From: CAYUHJ01 sp964444365
GTDB taxonomy: Bacteria > Planctomycetota > Planctomycetia > Gemmatales > Gemmataceae
Length of the DNA: 64,000 nucleotides
Direction of reading: 5' to 3'
NCBI GenBank assembly: GCA_964444365.1
Contig: CAYUHJ010000004.1
Location: 1 to 64,000, forward strand
Under the pieces are notes generated by a model. That model was not told where the DNA came from. It made no database searches and saw nothing but the letters and a program-made list of their open reading frames with translations. Below, one piece after another: positions 63,401-64,000 of this stretch (positions within the stretch are counted from its first letter, which is position 1; every line of letters starts with the position of its first letter). The position numbers and the translations under genes are program-made.

Positions 63401-64000
63401 TCGAGCGGGTTCGAACCGCTGCTCTCCGGGCCGCCGGTCACCCGCTACGAGTACGACGCGCACGACAACGTGACGAAGGAGATCGACCCTCGCGGGACGC
63501 AGACACGATACGAGTACACTGCGCTCGACCAGGTCAAGACCGAGACGCTGGCGTTCGGCACGGACGACGCCCGGACGGCGACCTACGAGTACGACCGGGT
63601 CGGGCGGATGACGGCCTCGATCGTGACAGGCTACGACCCGGTCGCGAAGCTCACGCGGTCTCTCCGCACGGACTCGGTGTTCGACGCGCTGGGTCGCCAG
63701 ATCCGGGTGACGACCACCCCTTCGGCCGGGTTCGGAACCGTCCGCGTGACCCGCAGCACCTACGACGCGGCGGACAACCTGCTGACCGCGACCGACCCGT
63801 TGAACCGGCGGACGGCATACCAGTACGACGCCCTGGACCGGGTGGTCCGGGTCACCGACGCCGCCCACTCGGCCGCCTACGCCCGCACCTCCGCCGTCGG
63901 GTACGACGCCGCCGACCGCGTCGTGTGGCAGGCGACGCCCCGGAAGTACGACGCGGAACTGGGGGTCGTGACGAACTACCTGTCCCAGTCGGCCGCGAAC
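54476..64000 (+). CDS. Giant surface protein: Calx-beta, SdrD-B, PKD-like and RHS/YD repeats (partial)
   Basis: The frame from ATG 54476 (or 54428) is open to the window end, at least 3175 codons. N-terminus: RRRVPLAVGQLEDRSLPG, the planctomycete surface-protein motif. Then a Ser/Thr/Pro linker to ~290; Calx-beta domains at ~291-408 and ~423-529; an SdrD-B domain (~531-642, GDFVWQDGNRNGIQDSGESG); two identical Calx-beta units (~645-913); two more; several WGDGT PKD-like domains (~1200-1860); then RHS/YD repeats (GYDGRGN, TYDARDQ, EYDAND) from ~2095 on. It is probably an exported adhesin or toxin-delivery polymorphic protein whose C-terminal effector lies beyond the window. Calx-beta and PKD modules favour Ca-dependent surface attachment. 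Confidence 0.9.
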   Translation, partial: MLRLYRQLFRRVFARFFPPRVTNRLPPARRRRVPLAVGQLEDRSLPGSVADVLVAAVLGGVASEPIVAVAGALGEQAFAGAVGEGGGEPVSLTSPVFDSVDLNSPPLPSLLSEAATETGSTPPAGSVASDPPTPFDPFDDLIPNGVGVDIYTSTATNPFSHDGGFPSQPEEGGGSLTTPVSDLDSSPSQPASESTTGLSLANLGGTLPTIPLPTLASKESSQSAGPLAGDASVSTPLGDAPAFTARSAVPESDPTADPFPWAGDPTDPGFIPEPAAFSVQADTPTEPPSGLPRFLVVAADPTASEVGASTGVFRITRVGPADAEQTVYFTLEGSAKSGVDYETEYNSDKLLKEATFAPGQRALAVTITPTANGTVDPERTVDLTIVPSLTGDYAVDSMSKATVRIAADAGDPAPPSGTPTAGNPVVWVRTADATASEFGKGTAGFEVFRREAGDDYAKALRVYYRAVTDNSADNPLATEGTDYSFAVKSVLISAGQKSAALVVNPTDDTLLEGTETVRVELVATPPGGTVGDFVWQDGNRNGIQDSGESGFGGVTVALYSVGDGGKLFFQAKTTTDYLGKYSFADVLPGEYAVRVVAPDGYGFSPQSAGNAATDSDADSSGQTSVFTVESGLSLDGIDIGLMSTSSPQVLLYTQSGGSYEGSTGSVLVQRSGGDLSSPLAVDLDLGAVPGYPTATLGTDYTLSVGGVPVAVTNGRFQVTIPAGQTGVSVVVSAATDALPEGNEGVRFAVVPSDRYWVTGPIPEIGGYGWAASNFIVFDSSPQVLLYTQSGGSYEGSTGSVLVQRSGGDLSSPLAVDLDLGAVPGYPTATLGTDYTLSVGGVPVAVTNGRFQVTIPAGQTGVSVVVSAATDALPEGNEGVRFAVVPSDRYWVTGPIPEIGGYGWAASNFIVYDKEQGTASSTGPAVSLVYGTGGVTEGQSSSFSVHRSGGDLSAPLDVTLTVTAAGADYGVDYRFYRTGGTESPIALGAGTTFTVTIPAGQTNVPVSVRGIADGLIEGFERASVSINGSSSYALGGPSVTDLWVSDVPPAVSLTPGTTSVSEGGSSSFTVYRNGGDLATPLDVTLQASPSPLRAGADASDYVLLVGGTPLTPDADGKYHVTIPANQTSLAVTFSAKTDSEVEPTEGLWLQVIAGSGYQLGGPAAAEWLIRDVPNGAPASTKYQVVGTSTVATILDDDSKLVFSNTAITPGSPVAADEFVATGPVTLATFRDADPLRTADDYEVTVSWGDGTPLDTEGDVEVTPDGAGGFQVVGDHTYEKAGWFVVTVTVTAVYRQDPADPYSQVLFRRSATTRVTAVVSPPEVTVEPVNFLTGVKCVPVTPLSTGGVEVARFVPDENIVDPVARYSAVVYAGDGTGGVPARIEADPLFPGQYRIVTPTLRYNAAGTYELFVLVLDRSPGLKPDGERVGNTRVRIDVTDPAEAGPTTVEVAPVSDAVEGQTVGGKAIAQITIPGQSVPLGSVSVRIDWGDGTPAVNGVVEFVPGFAGGTRFIVRTPNHVYVAPGSYGVEVRVTVGANPVVIRGTTITVRDAQVELTSAGLQLPAASGAVVGVAVGTPHFRLAELTTADPEDTGSQYTAWVAWGDGTGGAATVRGSGGQLWVEGTHAYASTGKYRAAVFLQNVNLGNGRVGADADAWFHEVDVEVVDLPEGGEYRPNYSRHESWGGWNWPVGVLRVESAGDTSDLRAWVDWWGDGSQPQQAILTSLGSVEPQLGEDGYTGTATYYDVAVDARSSESTYRWVSAFDGFTDAKTYTPEAGAVASGSGGKLTWDVTASDAPFQRPNGWVDPTPVVDPGQALTLPAVLEFLDPDPDAIDVDPAERYAAVIDWGDGTADDVGEFAVGEVGRFQVIAPSHTYTKAGTYTVTVFVRGLELTAGPDADPNATLLSGFTVVVGSGATPATPPDTLATWQIWAGQRRDERDASTWVSAGPSGQVSTNTGAVRIAHELDFDRSPGTSVGLDPTLVYNSSTVSPRPVIEARFGTGGAAVAAVRAVLTWAGQDQAPVTFTAAGASDVWGIAVRPDAAQATGVYDWKLTLTPLDPAGNPVTDGSGNPVSMVSTGVAQVVSNDASPFGAGWMLDDLWRLVPNADGKGGALIAYGTGESRYFPKQGLGFASPAEDFGTLRGFCDGFVYRDRYGTEWRFTPAGRLFEIVDRHGLKSSFAYDGTGRLSGFTAVDGNTVGVRYNALVQNKRYAVVFDESGGRTVRLSRTAGAVTILDPDDTTRVLSNDPSGRVTTDAWGTRRASYLYDPATGLATGFREGTNSSFTVASVAAAGLWGNGPARAPAPVSKGTVTDPRGNATASALDLLGRSLTTVFADATTAQSFRNAAGQVIRFVDQRNYATSYGYDGRGNLVSIAYPDGSGRAFAYDPVFSQVTRQTNGYGATTTSVLNATGDVVLVTDPLGNQTGYTYYDGKLAGLVKSLTDARDHTDSFQYDPETRRLTVSIDAKTQTTSYGYDGFGNPSTITQGSLPNNSTATAYDVMNRLQASFDAYGVRVGAWTYNPQGQVTLATDARGMKTESTYDPRGLTKSVTEGLGSPYARTTSFGYDSAGNRTSVTRPRDYDNSFTLGGGFFASEPRTETTKTAYDKMNRPIRVTEGFGTTSSRTTYHTYDDAGNRTVTRSSQLYDAALDEIDGLGLPLTPYWVRSRAEYDAMNRVTEFTDGINPGSAARVTRTAFDADGRVATTTDPLGRVTVSGRDPLGRVVSLTEAANTALARTTLTAYDPVGNVSFTTDPLGRVTRYTYDARDQMETMVEAAGTPVQRTTRYGYDARGNREFVHAPRWHDGELDGLKAKYPSLYKNEVAFVTTKYEYDANDRLKAVTEGANLAQGVWVPTASADMTVLLPHDRPVTSYQYNVAGDVIAVTDALGRTTRTFYDLFGRREAEFLNVRTGDQSARATLWTYDAADNVRSERTADARTTPITGETVRDLFNFVLRVDNSYQYDLFDRVTTATMAASSSGFEPLLSGPPVTRYEYDAHDNVTKEIDPRGTQTRYEYTALDQVKTETLAFGTDDARTATYEYDRVGRMTASIVTGYDPVAKLTRSLRTDSVFDALGRQIRVTTTPSAGFGTVRVTRSTYDAADNLLTATDPLNRRTAYQYDALDRVVRVTDAAHSAAYARTSAVGYDAADRVVWQATPRKYDAELGVVTNYLSQSAAN
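56415..57218 (+). repeat. Exact 402-bp tandem duplication within the giant gene
   Basis: Two adjacent units begin with CAGGTGCTGTTGTACACGCA at 56417 and 56819, a 402-base (134-codon) period, and read identically until near CATCGTCT, after which they diverge (TCGACT against ACGACA). Each encodes one Calx-beta domain. In-phase and nearly error-free copying means recent duplication or gene conversion and marks the domain as an expandable module. Confidence 0.95.

Overview
The window most resembles a planctomycete chromosome of the Gemmataceae type. This is inferred from high GC, an ECF sigma factor followed by a large membrane-anchored Ser/Thr kinase and secreted companion proteins, a serine recombinase with a DUF2924 partner, a zinc-ribbon membrane protein, and a giant surface protein with a planctomycete-style 'QLEDRSLPG' N-terminus. 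No taxonomic marker gene is present, so this stays an inference.

Layout. (1) 1-4.4 kb: a decaying prophage segment with a DNA methyltransferase, a HARE-HTH protein, small hypothetical genes and a terminase large subunit. The methyltransferase and terminase frames each contain a single in-frame stop, and the terminase Walker A is also altered. (2) 4.4-7.5 kb: a small recombination cassette (small protein, DUF2924 protein, large serine recombinase, HTH protein) and a truncated gene. (3) 8-16.6 kb: ECF sigma factor, membrane Ser/Thr kinase with a CsgG-like C-terminus, and two secreted proteins, with a ghost copy of the kinase 3' end between the last two. (4) 16.6-18.7 kb: gene-poor, with a 33-bp-arm hairpin, a TG-rich tract and tRNA-Arg(ACG). 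(5) 18.8-20.4 kb: tyrosine integrase and excisionase-like gene beside the tRNA, probably the mouth of an integrated element. (6) 20.5-30 kb: a cluster with three distinct predicted PD-(D/E)XK proteins, two related wHTH/WYL regulators, an RNase J-like beta-CASP protein and tiny companions. (7) 30.8-40.4 kb: a type I restriction-modification operon, hsdR - Ser/Thr kinase - hsdM - hsdS - SMC-like ATPase. The kinase is AT-rich and foreign-looking, and the ATPase frame carries an in-frame TAA. (8) 40.4-49.9 kb: small plasmid/ICE-like genes (RHH-like, DUF932 with an in-frame TGA at a Trp position, zinc-finger proteins), an endonuclease/exonuclease/phosphatase-family protein, DUF1294, and a DUF1653-cupin fusion. 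(9) 48.6-53.8 kb: an operon that looks like a compact replication module (primase/helicase-like ATPase, unknown protein, DnaX-like AAA+ ATPase, possible clamp-like protein). (10) 54.5-64 kb and beyond: one uninterrupted frame of more than 3,170 codons with Calx-beta, SdrD-B, PKD-like and RHS/YD repeats, including an exact 402-bp tandem duplication.

The strongest candidates for something undescribed are the kinase-containing type I operon with its SMC-like ATPase, the multi-nuclease/beta-CASP cluster beside it, and a ~71-bp dispersed repeat whose three same-orientation copies (23.6, 30.5 and 43.5 kb) separate these modules.
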